The position numbers and the translations under genes are program-made. Shown here in pieces: positions 10,063 to 21,225 of a stretch of 64,000 nt of DNA (its first letter is position 1; each line of letters begins with the position of its first letter). The notes below the pieces were generated by a model, which saw only the letters and a list, made by a program, of their open reading frames with translations, ran no database searches and was not told the origin of the DNA. Source of the stretch: Romanomermis culicivorax (lineage: Eukaryota; Nematoda; Enoplea; Mermithida; Mermithidae). The DNA lies in contig CAWUHX010000080.1 of NCBI GenBank assembly GCA_963922205.1, positions 1,000,814-1,064,813 on the forward strand, in the 5' to 3' direction.

Positions 10063-11835
10063 TCAAGGCTTTCGAGGTTGAGGAGGGGTGGGGGTAGATT
10101 CGCTAGTTGCTTTGCGAGGGTAGAAAGGGGTTGTCTTGTTTACATGCACCGTAAATGTAATATTCTTATGGGGGTGTTTAAGTGTAACATTGGGGTACAT
10201 GAAATTCGTAACTGTATAGGGTCCATTTTGGGGAGGGAGGAATTTGGGAGTCAGCCCTTGTTTACAAGAATGATTTTTGTAGAGAATAAGATCACCTGCC
10301 TTGTAATGTATGTTCTGAGCATGCTTGTTATACTGATGGGTATAGTGGGCTTGGGCTTTTTGCAAACTTTTCTGCACGGTTGAGAGTGCTTCTGTGAAAT
10401 GCGATTTTACACGAAGGGCGTAATCATCTAAATCAACCATGTAGGATGTGGGGAAAAAGTTTAAGGCTGCGTCTGACGGCAGATTAGCTTGTCTACCGTG
10501 GAGTAATTCAAATGGGGGATATGATGTGCTATCATTTTTATGGATGTTGATCGAAAAAACGGCATAGGGCAGATAAGTATCCCAATCAGTGTGATTTGAA
10601 TTGATGTACATGCGGATACGGGTGGCTAGGGTTTGGTTGCAACGCTCAACTTCCCCATTGGCAATGGGATGATATGGGGTAGTGTGAATTTTCTGAGTAT
10701 TGCATAAACTGGTGATCCGTGAGAAAAGATCGGATACGAAATCGGTGCCATGATCAGAATGGATGATTAATTCATTCCATACATTTTTGAAATTTTGAAT
10801 TTCGAATTCCTGTATTTTGTCTGCTAGATAGTTTAGTTTTGCATTGACGGGTTCAAAATCGTCAAAATCGTATAGTGTAGTATGAGTTTCGTTGGTTTTT
10901 GGGGTTAAAAATGCATTACGATGTGGTGTGCTTTTGTCTAATTGTACGATAATGCCTTGTTCGGTTAGAATGCTGTCCTGGATTTCTGGGCAATTGGGGT
11001 TCGAAAAAACTGTATTTTTAACCGGGAATGCACCTTGTAGCTCTTCTATTATCATGTGGGTTGGCGTGAGTTTTATGGGATGTGTATTTTTGTATTCGAA
11101 AGGGCATAAGTTTTGAAATGCTGTTTCATTCCAGATAATGGATCCATCGGCTGTGACACAATGACCTGATGTCGGTTTGCATGACCCCATGTCACCTAAT
11201 GTACCTGTCATAGATTTTCCATTCAAAGATGCTATTTGTCCTATTTCTATGATGACGTTAGTGACCGAGGTACAATGGTCTGTACAACACCATGTGTATT
11301 CTACGCTTAGGGAGTTATTTGTTGACCAAAATCCTGGTTGGGTTTCGTATAATTTTTGACCGTTGTGTTCTTTGTCTATAACGATTGCCTTACAAACATG
11401 TGGGGTTAGATTTTGCATTTCGGTTTGGTCGAAGACAATACCTTTTGATCCAAAAAATCCTGTATTAGTACAAATTTTGCGTTTGCGAAGACTGCATTTG
11501 TATGCGTCTGTAATGTGGGGCTTAGTGGAGGGGATATAGATTTTTCCGAATGTTTGTACGGGTTTGTCTACTGTGGAAGGGGGCATGCATGATACAAGTT
11601 TTGGTATGCTGACTGAGTGACCGCTCAATGAAGTTCCACACATCTGAAATTGGGCACTACACGATGTGGGGATTATTATACAAAGAAAAATACAAAACAT
11701 CGGCCAATAGAATGTTTTAGTGGAGGCAGCGGGGCACTGTATGTTTTTGTTGTGGCCGGTTTGGTGTTGGGGCTTTTGGTGTTGTCGTTTTGCGGTTTTG
11801 CGCTGGGGGGGGTGGCCGGTTTGAAATCTGAACAT
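10063..11835 (-). CDS. Envelope-like glycoprotein fused to C-terminal integrase
   Basis: The frame has 590 codons from an ATG at 11835. Residues about 45-60 are a strongly hydrophobic signal sequence, followed to about residue 350 by a Cys-rich, N-glycosylation-rich ectodomain resembling a viral surface glycoprotein. The family is not certain; a mononegavirus- or chuvirus-like type is possible. From about residue 355 the sequence is an integrase core from its second catalytic Asp (D361, in HSDHGTDF) to the Glu 35 residues later (E397, in NGEVER), then a C-terminal domain with a GPY motif. The zinc-binding domain and first catalytic Asp are missing, so it cannot be an active integrase. No transmembrane anchor follows the ectodomain. 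The start overlaps gag by 119 nt in another frame. An internal rearrangement or deletion best explains it. Confidence 0.75.
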   Translation of the reverse strand: MFRFQTGHPPQRKTAKRQHQKPQHQTGHNKNIQCPAASTKTFYWPMFCIFLCIIIPTSCSAQFQMCGTSLSGHSVSIPKLVSCMPPSTVDKPVQTFGKIYIPSTKPHITDAYKCSLRKRKICTNTGFFGSKGIVFDQTEMQNLTPHVCKAIVIDKEHNGQKLYETQPGFWSTNNSLSVEYTWCCTDHCTSVTNVIIEIGQIASLNGKSMTGTLGDMGSCKPTSGHCVTADGSIIWNETAFQNLCPFEYKNTHPIKLTPTHMIIEELQGAFPVKNTVFSNPNCPEIQDSILTEQGIIVQLDKSTPHRNAFLTPKTNETHTTLYDFDDFEPVNAKLNYLADKIQEFEIQNFKNVWNELIIHSDHGTDFVSDLFSRITSLCNTQKIHTTPYHPIANGEVERCNQTLATRIRMYINSNHTDWDTYLPYAVFSINIHKNDSTSYPPFELLHGRQANLPSDAALNFFPTSYMVDLDDYALRVKSHFTEALSTVQKSLQKAQAHYTHQYNKHAQNIHYKAGDLILYKNHSCKQGLTPKFLPPQNGPYTVTNFMYPNVTLKHPHKNITFTVHVNKTTPFYPRKATSESTPTPPQPRKP

Positions 11836-13462
11836 TCTGTAAAACTTTAGAGGTTGAGTTATGGGATGGGGTTTGGACTTGCTTACTTATGGGGGTTGGT
11901 AGAAGTGTTTGGCGGGGGCGGAATTGGTAGGGTTCGGGGGTCAGGCCATGGAGAAGGGATAACAAGTTGCGGCCTGTTTTCGACGGGGTTTCGGGGGCGG
12001 TGGGGGGCGTTGTGTCTTGCTTTCGGGGGATCTTGTAGCCTACGGGGATTGTGGGCCGCGATTTTTCGATTTTTGCGGCTTCAGGCGTGGGGGGTGGTGA
12101 CATGGCGCACCAATCGGGTGCGTCCAGATCAAGGACGTATTCGTCACTACGGCGGTGGGTGTTGGGCATGATAGTTCCTAAAGTAGTCTGAGGGCCGTTA
12201 GTTATGGCGGGTAATTTTGAGTAGAATGGGGGGTCGTCAATGTCCATGAGGGGTTGGGGTTGCCTGTACTCAATGCATTTTTGAATATTACGACTCTGCT
12301 GATTTGGACAATATCTGCTTGTATGACCTCTCTGCTTGCATATAAAACATTGAAAATTGGAGTAGGGTTTTGAAAGGCAGTTATCTGATCTATGTCCTGT
12401 TTGGGAACAGTGGATGCATCGGCTTTTACAATCACGTGTACTGTGATTATTACGGAAACAGATTTCACATGATTTTCGGGTGCCTACTGATTTACAATTG
12501 CGAGCTACGTGTCCGATTTGTCCACACTGGAAGCATGTGGGCTGCCTAGGGGTGGTATTGTTCCTGTAATCATTATTCCTGCTGAAAGTATTGTTACTGA
12601 AATTGTTGTAGCTACTTTGTTGTGGGGATTGAGGTTTTTGTTTGATCTGCAACTGTAAATCTTTTACTTGTTGTTCTAACTGATGCAAAAGATCCTGTTG
12701 GTCTGTATTTTTGGTTAGGGAAAAGATGGGTTCGGGTTTTGGGGGTATAAAGGGGAGGGCGTTAGATTTTAACTCATTTCTAAGGATTTGCTGTTCAATG
12801 TAAGCTGCTTCGTCTGACATTTCTTTTAGAGTTGCGAACCTTCTATACTTAATTGCTTCCCTGATTTCGTTTTGTATGCCTTCTACAAAGAGGGGTTTTA
12901 TGATCATTTCTCGTGCGTCTGTATTAAAGTTAGGATAGGCAAGGGTTGCGAGGTGTTCTAGATCAAATAAGAATTCCGTTACTGTTTCTGATCGCTTTTG
13001 TTTTCTTTCGGGTAAGAATTGTTGATGTAGCTCATTATCTCTATTGTTTGGGAAAAATGCCTGTAATGCGACTTTATACTGCTGGTATGTGTGGGGAGGG
13101 TTTTCGGAATTGGCTAAGCTTTTGAATTTTGCTAACGCGGCTCCTCCTAAATGAATCTCTAAACATGCCAATTTTAACTGTACGTCTGTATCTTTCATGC
13201 CCTGGAGTGCCATGAATTGTTCTAATCTTTTGTTCCATTCACCAAAATGTTGGGTCACGCCGCCCGTGAATACTGTAGGTTTCGCGTAGAAATTGTTTGC
13301 CATGTTATTACGAATGTTTGCTGTTCTTAAATCGTCTATTAGGGTAGGGTTTACTGTATTCTGATTCAATTGTGTGCGTAGGGTACGAAAATGTTCTGAA
13401 AACAAATCGTTTATCTGTTCTCTAACGATTTCTCCTAAATGATCTTGCGTTTGGTGGGTCAT
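11717..13462 (-). CDS. Gag polyprotein with four zinc knuckles
   Basis: The frame has 581 codons from the first ATG, at 13462. It is open further upstream through the primer site into the LTR but has no ATG there. The N-terminal half contains a capsid-like helical region (roughly 12850-13300). The middle has a Gln-rich linker, then four CX2CX4HX4C knuckles at about 12305-12350, 12380-12421, 12425-12476 and 12499-12541, which bind packaged RNA. The tail is Pro-rich. It would form the particle of the element. The C-terminal 119 nt overlap the start of the envelope-integrase frame. Confidence 0.85.
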   Translation of the reverse strand: MTHQTQDHLGEIVREQINDLFSEHFRTLRTQLNQNTVNPTLIDDLRTANIRNNMANNFYAKPTVFTGGVTQHFGEWNKRLEQFMALQGMKDTDVQLKLACLEIHLGGAALAKFKSLANSENPPHTYQQYKVALQAFFPNNRDNELHQQFLPERKQKRSETVTEFLFDLEHLATLAYPNFNTDAREMIIKPLFVEGIQNEIREAIKYRRFATLKEMSDEAAYIEQQILRNELKSNALPFIPPKPEPIFSLTKNTDQQDLLHQLEQQVKDLQLQIKQKPQSPQQSSYNNFSNNTFSRNNDYRNNTTPRQPTCFQCGQIGHVARNCKSVGTRKSCEICFRNNHSTRDCKSRCIHCSQTGHRSDNCLSKPYSNFQCFICKQRGHTSRYCPNQQSRNIQKCIEYRQPQPLMDIDDPPFYSKLPAITNGPQTTLGTIMPNTHRRSDEYVLDLDAPDWCAMSPPPTPEAAKIEKSRPTIPVGYKIPRKQDTTPPTAPETPSKTGRNLLSLLHGLTPEPYQFRPRQTLLPTPISKQVQTPSHNSTSKVLQNVQISNRPPPPAQNRKTTTPKAPTPNRPQQKHTVPRCLH

Positions 13463-13690
13463 TCTTGGTTTACGATGGGATTTCTGCTTAAATGCTTCAA
13501 TTTTTGCTTCACGCTGTATTCGTTTAAATGTATCGCTTAATGTTTCGTTGGAGGGGATTTCCAGTTTGCTTTCTACGAATACTGTCTTACTGTAGGAAAT
13601 GATTACTACTGTATTATCTAATGCTTCTAAATGCCCGGATAAGAGTACACCTAACTGGGGGCAGGGAGTTCCACTGGTTAATGTAATGGT

Positions 13691-13702
13691 ACGGTCACCA
13701 AA
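13691..13702 (-). promoter_or_regulatory. Candidate primer binding site
   Basis: On the minus strand TGGTGACCGT lies a few bases inside the 5' LTR end. It would pair with a tRNA 3' end ACGGTCACCA. The same core follows the LTR at 54146 and, as TGGTGAC, the LTR at 25199. Confidence 0.65.
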
Positions 13703-13705
13703 ATA

Positions 13706-14601
13706 TGTAACGACCAGATTTGTGTGAGGTACTTTACTTCTAACCAATCGGTCGATAGGGCGGGGACAAATAACGGGACGGGGGCGCGGGCGTACGATTA
13801 CGAATACGGGGCGATAATATACGAACAATCGACGGTCGCTTGAACGTCGTATACAAAACGGGGGCGGCGCGGTTGCTTGCAAATAAAAAAAATACACGAC
13901 ACGGTTTAATTGCTTTCGAAGACGGTTGCTTGCAAATACGGGCGCGGGGTCGAAAAATTGAACGATACAAGAATGAATAAAATCACGCTTTGCTTCTTCT
14001 TTTATACGGCGATTCTGGCCACTCCCTGGGCGTCGCGGGAGGTCGAGCTTCTGTCCATCTTCTTCCACCAATCGTCGTTTCCTGCTACGCTTTTTATGCT
14101 TTCTTAATTACGCCTCTCTAATGCTTTTCTGGTACCATATGCTTTCTGTGCTTCGCTTGCTTTCTACGGTGGGCTTGGCCACACCTTTGTGCTTCTGTGC
14201 ATGCTTCCTGTATCGGTTTCTCTGTATACACATGTTTTGTGGGGCCGCCGCTACCGTTACACTTGAGACTACTGTACGGCGGGGCTTCTACATATTTTAC
14301 TGTGTGCAGGTGTTGTTTACGATTTTTACGGGGGATTACGGTAGCTGTGGAATGTGTAGTTTAGTGTGGGTTCTAGGGGAACAGCTGCCGTTTGTGCAAA
14401 TTAATTGGGGCATCTTAATTGGGCTACCGGGGTGTGAATGGATCAAAATAAAGTACTTCACGTAATTTTGTAGGAATGTTTGGGTGTGAATCCCAGACAT
14501 CCTTGAGACGATAAAATGTGAAAATAAAATAATATCTAATAAATGTCTATTACATACAGTATGCTACATATTTACAGTACTGCTTTAGCAGGTACGTTAC
14601 A
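13706..14601 (-). repeat. 5' LTR (896 bp)
   Basis: This is the same length and sequence as 9136-10031 apart from about a dozen substitutions. It would hold the promoter of the element; I did not map U3, R and U5. Confidence 0.9.
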
Positions 14602-14605
14602 CATA
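14602..14605. repeat. Target-site duplication CATA, right copy
   Basis: This matches 9132-9135 and directly abuts the right LTR. Confidence 0.8.
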
Positions 14606-14892
14606 CTTTCTACATTGAGATCAAATTTTACCCGTTAAAGCTTTGAGCGTACTTTCTACATGGAAGTCGAATTTTTCATGTTGAAGCTATGGGCGTACTT
14701 TCTACAGCCCCCCCCCCATATTCGCCCGCATGTTTAATGAATTCAGATGGTATTACATTGTTTATTATGCTTTATACACCCTTTGTGTTGCTCCGCACGT
14801 TATATAAATTTGAATCATTTTAAATGGTCGACCATACTTTATACACCCCCTGTATCGCCCTGCACAGTTAAGGTGGTATACTTTGATGCATA
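14606..14892 (-). repeat. Right arm of the foldback element
   Basis: It is the inverted counterpart of 8578-8850, interrupted by a run of nine C at about 14707-14715. Removing the LTR element and one CATA restores a foldback of about 0.85 kb. Confidence 0.75.
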
Positions 14893-16148
14893 ATTACTTA
14901 TATAAAAAATAAACTAGCCATAGATTTAGGACCAAAAAATTGAATAAACCAAGTCTTAGCACAAAAATACATTAGCTAAAACTTAACCTTCTTCTACACA
15001 AAGATCTCCGGAAAATGAAAGACCAGTGACAATGCCAAAAGTTGGAGGAAATGATTCTCTGACATATTCCAAAAAAGTGTACCTACCTGTAGTCCGCTTG
15101 GCTGAGTTACCTTGAGCATATAAAAACAAAATTAATGTTCCAAATTCAAGATAGTAATTTACGAAAATCAAAAAGATAAAGTTGGCTAGTCAGAATCATC
15201 GATAGGACGAACTTAATTCAGAACTGACATAAATGATAGAAGAGGTTCGGGAGAATTTGGCACGGGCAAAACAGATATGGCATAAACAAGCAGTAGGAAT
15301 ATACAAGATCGAATAAAGTAGAAAGTGAACAAAGAGAGACAGAAGAGTGAGAACGAGGCTGAGGCAGATACAAACGACATGAATTATGATTGATAACATG
15401 ACAAAAAACAGATATACAAGAATAAATTATGCAAGATTACAGAAGAGATGAGTAGTCGTGAGAATTATGTGGACTTCACAGAATTTTAATGAGGAAAGCT
15501 GACTTTGAGAAGCTCAATTTTTTGGAATTACTGGTTTATTATAGGGTGCATATAACAGAGACCGTAAAGTCTCTGATTCAAGACCAGTGTGTGCCCGTAT
15601 TTTCTTTTAGTATCATGTTGGAGGAGCATGTTTCATGGCCGATGTTCCCTTAAAATAGAGGTAGCTGGGGTCTTTCAGTTTAATTGTCTGGATATAAGTT
15701 GCACTTCTATGGTTGTTCCGAATTTCGTACTGCACAGGACTTATTTCTTCTGGGTTGAGGTCAAATAATTATGTTGATACCATAAATCAGTAGAAAAAAC
15801 ATTGGCAACCAAATTTTGATCAAACTGTTAACTCTGTCAGAGATTAAGATAAATGATTTCAACTCATGTTGCTGGACAAAGCTCAATGAGAAAGCTCTCC
15901 TGGTAACTAAAAAGTCACTTTCTGGAGTCAAATACGAATGTGGATAGGGGCAAGGTCAAAGCCTATCAAACCCCAAGGTAAATGTATTAGTTGAAATAGA
16001 CAACGCAGGTATAGCAGAAAAAATTAACGTCGTACAATACCTTGCAAATGACCATGTTTACTTGTAAAATTCACAAATTTGTTGTTGTCCCCTATCTATA
16101 TTGTCTCTTGATTCGGCATTGTAAGAATTTCAGCAGACTAATTTTAAG
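14893..16148. other. Rest of the large PAN-gene intron
   Basis: AT-rich sequence ending in the acceptor at 16148. No exon or transposon ends are evident. Confidence 0.4.
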
Positions 16149-17426
16149 GTTTCATGGATGCATATGGTGTTAAAATCAATGATTCATGCTACTTTTGGGA
16201 GTACAGGTTTTACGATTCAAAAGTCGAATCCATCGAACAGTGTATTGCTGCATGTTTGCAACACGATTTGTGAGAATTTTTCCTCATTCCAAATACCATA
16301 TTGACGAATTGGTACATTCATAGATGTAACCATTTTTCCTATAATGAAGCACGAAGACAATGTGCTTTGAACTTTGATTATACAATGAGCGACATTAGGA
16401 AGCGTTCAGTACCCCGCAAAGGATTCAAGTGTGGTACTATTGAGAAGTTTATCAAAGGTGAGAGACATTCATCTAAGTGCAACAATTATCATCCATCATC
16501 ATTCAATCCTCATTCCAGATCTTGACTTGAAATATGACACGAGCATCAAGAGCGAATGCAGCTATGAAGGGAGAGATTCACAGCACAAACTCGCAGGTTC
16601 AGCTCAAGACTGTAGAGATGGTTGTCTGGAAGATCTTCTGTAATCCATTCACATGTACCATTGTAGATGGACATTTTCTAAATCATATTTCATTTTGAGT
16701 TGCACTCACTTCACGTGGATCAAAGATGCGGATGATGTAGATTCTTCAGTTTGTCAGTTCAAGAGTGCAATGAAGAAGAAAGAAATTGATAAAAGTATAA
16801 AGAAAAGTTCGAATAGCAACTGTGGCGTGATTGTGACAAAGATAAAAGGTAATTAATAGCGGAAAAATAAACTAAACTTGTGAAATTTCGATGGCATCAC
16901 CCAAAATGTATGTGTCTAAAAAATTCATCAACTAATGCCTGCATCCTGTTTTAGACATCCGTCATGCATATGGTGTGAATATAACAAGAAGCTGTGCTTT
17001 CAAAGATAAAATCTTCTACGGTCAAAACTCCGAATCAGTTGATAAATGCCTGGATATCTGTTTCATTACTCCTCTGTGAGTTTCTCCTTGTCCCATTGTC
17101 GAACCTGCTGTATAAAAGTGCACAATTTTAGGTGTAGTCATTTTACTTGGTCTTTCGAATCCAAACGATGTAACTTGCATAATTCTACTACCCTAGCAGA
17201 TATACAGAAGAATGTGGTGAAGAAACCAGGCGACAGATGCGGTTATATTGCAAGTTTTGTTGGAGGTAGGAGAAAACAAACTTAAATTTGAGTAAAAGCT
17301 GGATTGACCTAAACCTAATTCGAGTAAATTATTTGTTGGATTTATGTTCAAAGTTATACCTTTTTTTCGGTTGTTGTAACTTTTTCGTTTTGGTGTTTTC
17401 ATCCAGATACATACTACGAGCAATGA
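16149..17426 (+). CDS. PAN/Apple-domain gene, 3' exons and stop
   Basis: Seven exons are supported by splice sites: 16149-16269, 16324-16457, 16519-16639, 16700-16848, 16955-17075, 17132-17265 and 17407-17426. The first six are three PAN modules, each a 121-nt first half plus a 134- or 149-nt second half. Introns inside modules are phase 2 and introns between modules are phase 1, so each pair is a 1-1 symmetrical unit that can be duplicated without frame change. Each module shows C(S/Y/A)(Y/F), C-x3-C, then C-x-H-F and C-G. The last exon adds six residues and a TGA at 17424-17426; AATAAA follows at 17535-17540. The protein ends soon after the last module with no membrane anchor, which suggests secretion. 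Ligand unknown. Confidence 0.8.
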
Positions 17427-17534
17427 TGACAGGTTTGGACGGCTTTATGATCATAGATTCATTCGATTTACATTTCTTTTTACATATCAAAGTGTTTGAT
17501 CATTGCCAGCTTAAAAAAGCATCATAGACTTTGA

Positions 17535-17540
17535 AATAAA
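17535..17540 (+). terminator. Poly(A) signal of the PAN gene
   Basis: AATAAA lies 109 bp after the stop codon, followed by an A-rich stretch. Confidence 0.6.
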
Positions 17541-20500
17541 AAAAGAAAATCTACGTGCGTAATGTCAGAGGGTCGATTCCTTTGAGCTTTGGCTGCATGG
17601 TAAATCACAGCATGTTGAGAGTTTCATTTCAACAGTTGTGTTTATACCGTTCTTGGTCCCTATTATTTTGACTCATTTGCCTATTTCACATAGAAATGAA
17701 AACATTGTCATTATTGTTATTTTCATCATTTAAAATTTTGTGTGTTTGTCAGACATATGGCTGGGTCTGATAATTTGGGGGGACTAAATTTTTTGAAGAA
17801 CACGTATAGCAAACTGTGAAAAATACACCGTATTGGTCTTACTTATTTAGCTAAGAAAACTAATTGTTACAATTTAGAAAACTCTTGGCTGAAAAGTTCA
17901 GTGTTCTTTATTTAACCCTACTACTGACCAGTTATGTAGTCTAAAAACAAAGTTTTTCTGGAGTGACCAGCCCCCCTTTTTTCCCAGCTATGTGCCTGGT
18001 GTTTTTTATTTTCATGTCCTAAATCGTTTGGCGTGGGAAAGTCGGTAGAGTATGAGAACTTTAGCTGGGTTTGACCATTGGATCCTATTTGTTATCCTGT
18101 ACTTTAGCGCATAGAAACCTCGTATTTTGCTTTAATTGTTCATACTTTGTTCATTTTCTTGAATATATCACGAGCCAGAAGATTTGATCTTTATCGTGAA
18201 CTGTTTGGAAGCATTGACCCTGCCTCTTTGAAGCTTGACTGAATTCGTCATAAGGTGTTTCACTTGAGTCAGAGATCTTATTGTGTCAGGGTTAAAATCA
18301 GGAAATTTCCGATAACTGCAGGTAGGCAGACAGAGGTATACAAAACACATTAATCAAATTACATTCATTATTCTTTAGACCCAATTATTCTTGATGAATC
18401 ATCTCGATTTTTTGTCGTATATCCTGGCTTTTCTGACAACGTATTTTGTCACATTTTACCCGCCATGAAAACGCCCCCTAGACGTCCAAACAGAAGAATA
18501 AAAAACCTCATCTTAGTTTACCCTATGGATTTGCATTTGTGTTTTGGCAGATTTTGACTCGATCCTGATGAGTCAAGTGACCTTCTGCCTTTGAGTTGCT
18601 GAAATATTGTATCATGAGATGAATTCAGGATAGAATACAATACGTGAAAATTCTGAGTTGATCAAATCTCCAGTTTGTAAATTTTCAATTGTACGCAAAA
18701 ATTACCGACAGGACGTAATTTTTGAAATTATTCTAATTTAACAAAAATTGGAGACGATGTGTTTCTATTTTTAGAAGCTAGGCAGAGTGTTCGTGTACAA
18801 CATTTGAGCTGAGTTCGTAACCAAACATGGCTTTGTTCAATCAGAAATTACGATTTTTTTGCAATTGTAATCTTCATATTCTGTGAAGATCGCTTTTTTC
18901 GTTTCCCATATAATGTCGCGTATTACACAGTAAAAATATAGACAAAAGGGGCTTGCTGCATAATCCATTAGATGAATTAGATGCATTAGAACTAGTTTTT
19001 ATCAAGGCAGAAAGGATCAGCATGCTTATACATGACCAATATTAACTTGAAGAGAGAAAAAATGAAGGAAATTTTCATCAAGATTTTTTTTTTGACGAGT
19101 CGACACTCAGTTCAAGATCAAACCCTTTTTTAATCCTATGTCATTGATATTTCGAATGGGCGGATGAAGAAGAAATCCCTTCATAATCACCAAATTACTT
19201 TGCATCTTGTTTTCATTACTAAGAAATGTGATGACTGCTTCAAGCAGCATTTTCAGTACAGTGGATAATTAAATGAAAGTGAGTTATTGAACTTTTTCAT
19301 TCATTTAACTTAAAATATAAATCGGATCTGAAGATTCAGTCGATGTGAAAATAGTAAAAATTAGCATATTTTGTCGGTATTGAAATTTTTCTAGATTTGA
19401 AACAAATGAAAATCTCGAATAAGGAGCAGTGCACTTCCATAAGAAAGAATAAAAAATGAGCTGAATGCTCAAAAGCATGGAGTTTCTTGTTGATTGAGGT
19501 CATAATTTTCTAGCCATCAAGCATACAAATGAAGGACGTTACATAACTTTCCAATGAAATGTGAAACATGTTAATGAATGATGGCCCACGTCTTTTATGA
19601 AGAATTATTTATTTATTTATTTTTTTTTTTTTTATTTTATGACAAATCAACAAAATGAGCTATAGTCTATTTATTTTCAAATGAGCCTCGGGGAGCAAAA
19701 TAATTATTAGAAATCAGTGAGCAACCAGTAAACTTGTTCGCCCAACTGCTACAGTCTGTCACCTGCCGATCAATTTTGCCCAATGTCACATGATTCACAT
19801 CATGTTCATACTTTATGTTTTTCGCCACTTTTTGTTTAACAGTTACTTACTTTTATTTCGTTTCATTCATTATGTTATACATGCATTCTTGTGTGCCATT
19901 TAATGTTTTGTTTCCCTTACGTTTTGTTGTTTTTCCATTGTGCATGTGGACTACAGTATGCAACCCGTTAAACAGAATTTCCGCTAGATAAGCTCTACAA
20001 GCTCATGGCCATAATTTGAGCATTACGTGCACCTCTTATCAGTAAAAACTAGCGATGTTTTGCAATGCAAAACAACTAGTTTGAAAATTCTCATTAAAAC
20101 ACGTCCATATGTTAAGCATGGAGAGTGAAACTCGACCCAATTCTTAACGTATTTGAACTGGAAAATGTCTATGTGACCATAGGCATCTTCTGCACCAATT
20201 TCTGCTGCAGAAGTTAGCTTGGGCGTCGATTAGCTCCACCCAAGGCATACTGTAGGTCTACGAGGTCCTTAAAAGGGCCTGTTTCGTTAGTTGTGCACTC
20301 ATTTTTGGGCTCTCCAAGTTTTCCTTGCGTCTTTAGCTCTGCATCCGTCGAATTTATATATTTTGATTGATATTGTATTTGTGTCAGCTGCCATACTCCT
20401 TACACCAATAAATTTGTGTACATTTATTGTGTCCACTGCGACTGCCACCCAAATCCTATTTAGGAATATACCCATTGCCCCTCGCGCCTAGTTACCTCCT

Positions 20501-20773
20501 GTCATTCCACCCATGGATCGTTTGCATCGCCTGTCAACCTATTCACATCACCCACAGCGCCGACCCAACCAGATTGCCGTCATCCTCCGTTCCCGTCGTT
20601 CGGAACCTGTGAACCCATGAACCCGTGAATCAATAACAAATTGTGAAAATCAAGAATCATAAATCATTCATTTTTTGTACACATGCCTGTTAGTGGTACG
20701 AGTAAGCAAATGTGTTGAAAATACGAAAACTCATATGACCCCTGCTGAATAAATATTTTATAGTTCGCACGTC
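17541..20773. other. Intergenic, AT-rich
   Basis: No exon with convincing splice sites or recognisable domain was found. 19960-20640 is less AT-rich and ends with a ccgtgaatcaataacaaa-like segment. It could be a solo LTR or the remains of a gene, but no matching copy is in the window. Confidence 0.4.
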
Positions 20774-21022
20774 TATAGTCTGTTTCTCTTAAAATGCTTC
20801 CAAATAATAAATCTGGAAAGCAAGTACTATTTCATATTTTCTGCATTTTCTGCTAAGCGGTCGGTCAAATGAAACTGTAAATATGTGACAACATTCAACT
20901 TGCAATCACAACTTTTTGGAATAAATAAATCTTCGGTAAAAAATTCATGTAGAAGATTTTCAATTCACTGTATATTTATGTCATTTCTCATTTTGGAAGC
21001 ATTTTATAAAAAACAGACTGTA
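20774..21022. mobile_element. MITE, copy 1 (about 250 bp, TA target)
   Basis: The ends are inverted repeats: TAGTCTGTTT...AAATGCTTCCAAA at the left, and the complement TTTGGAAGCATTTTATAAAAAACAGACT at the right, flanked by TA. A second copy at 34264-34512 has the same ends and length. No coding capacity. Likely mobilised by a Tc1/mariner-type transposase, judging by the TA target. Confidence 0.8.
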
Positions 21023-21225
21023 ATGCAGAATCTCATTCGATAGAGATTTTTTTCCTGTTAGATTTACTGCTTTGTTAAGGCCGCCCATACGCTCTGAGTA
21101 CTCATTAATAATCATAACTTTAGCATTGTACAATGCATCGTTAGAGTGGAAAATTTTTCTAGTTCTACGTTCGATTGTTCGCGTTCGATTGTTCGTTTAA
21201 TTGACTACGTGCTACTTTTCGAATT

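Larger units (their letters stand above)
9136..14601 (-). mobile_element. Complete LTR element with Gag and an envelope-integrase fusion
   Basis: The element is 5,466 bp, bounded by two 896-bp LTRs with TGTAA...TTACA ends and a CATA target duplication. In minus-strand order it reads: 5' LTR (13706-14601), a TGGTGACCGT primer site, gag, an envelope-like/integrase fusion frame, a purine tract and the 3' LTR (9136-10031). Protease, reverse transcriptase and RNase H are absent, so it cannot be autonomous. The LTRs differ by about a dozen bases by eye, which points to a recent insertion. Its internal order is odd, since in Gypsy and errantivirus-type elements envelope follows integrase. It sits in the spacer of a foldback repeat inside an intron of the PAN gene. 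Confidence 0.85.

Noticed and set aside
19960..20640. Possible solo LTR
   Set aside because: No matching copy, no clear TG...CA ends and no target duplication were seen.
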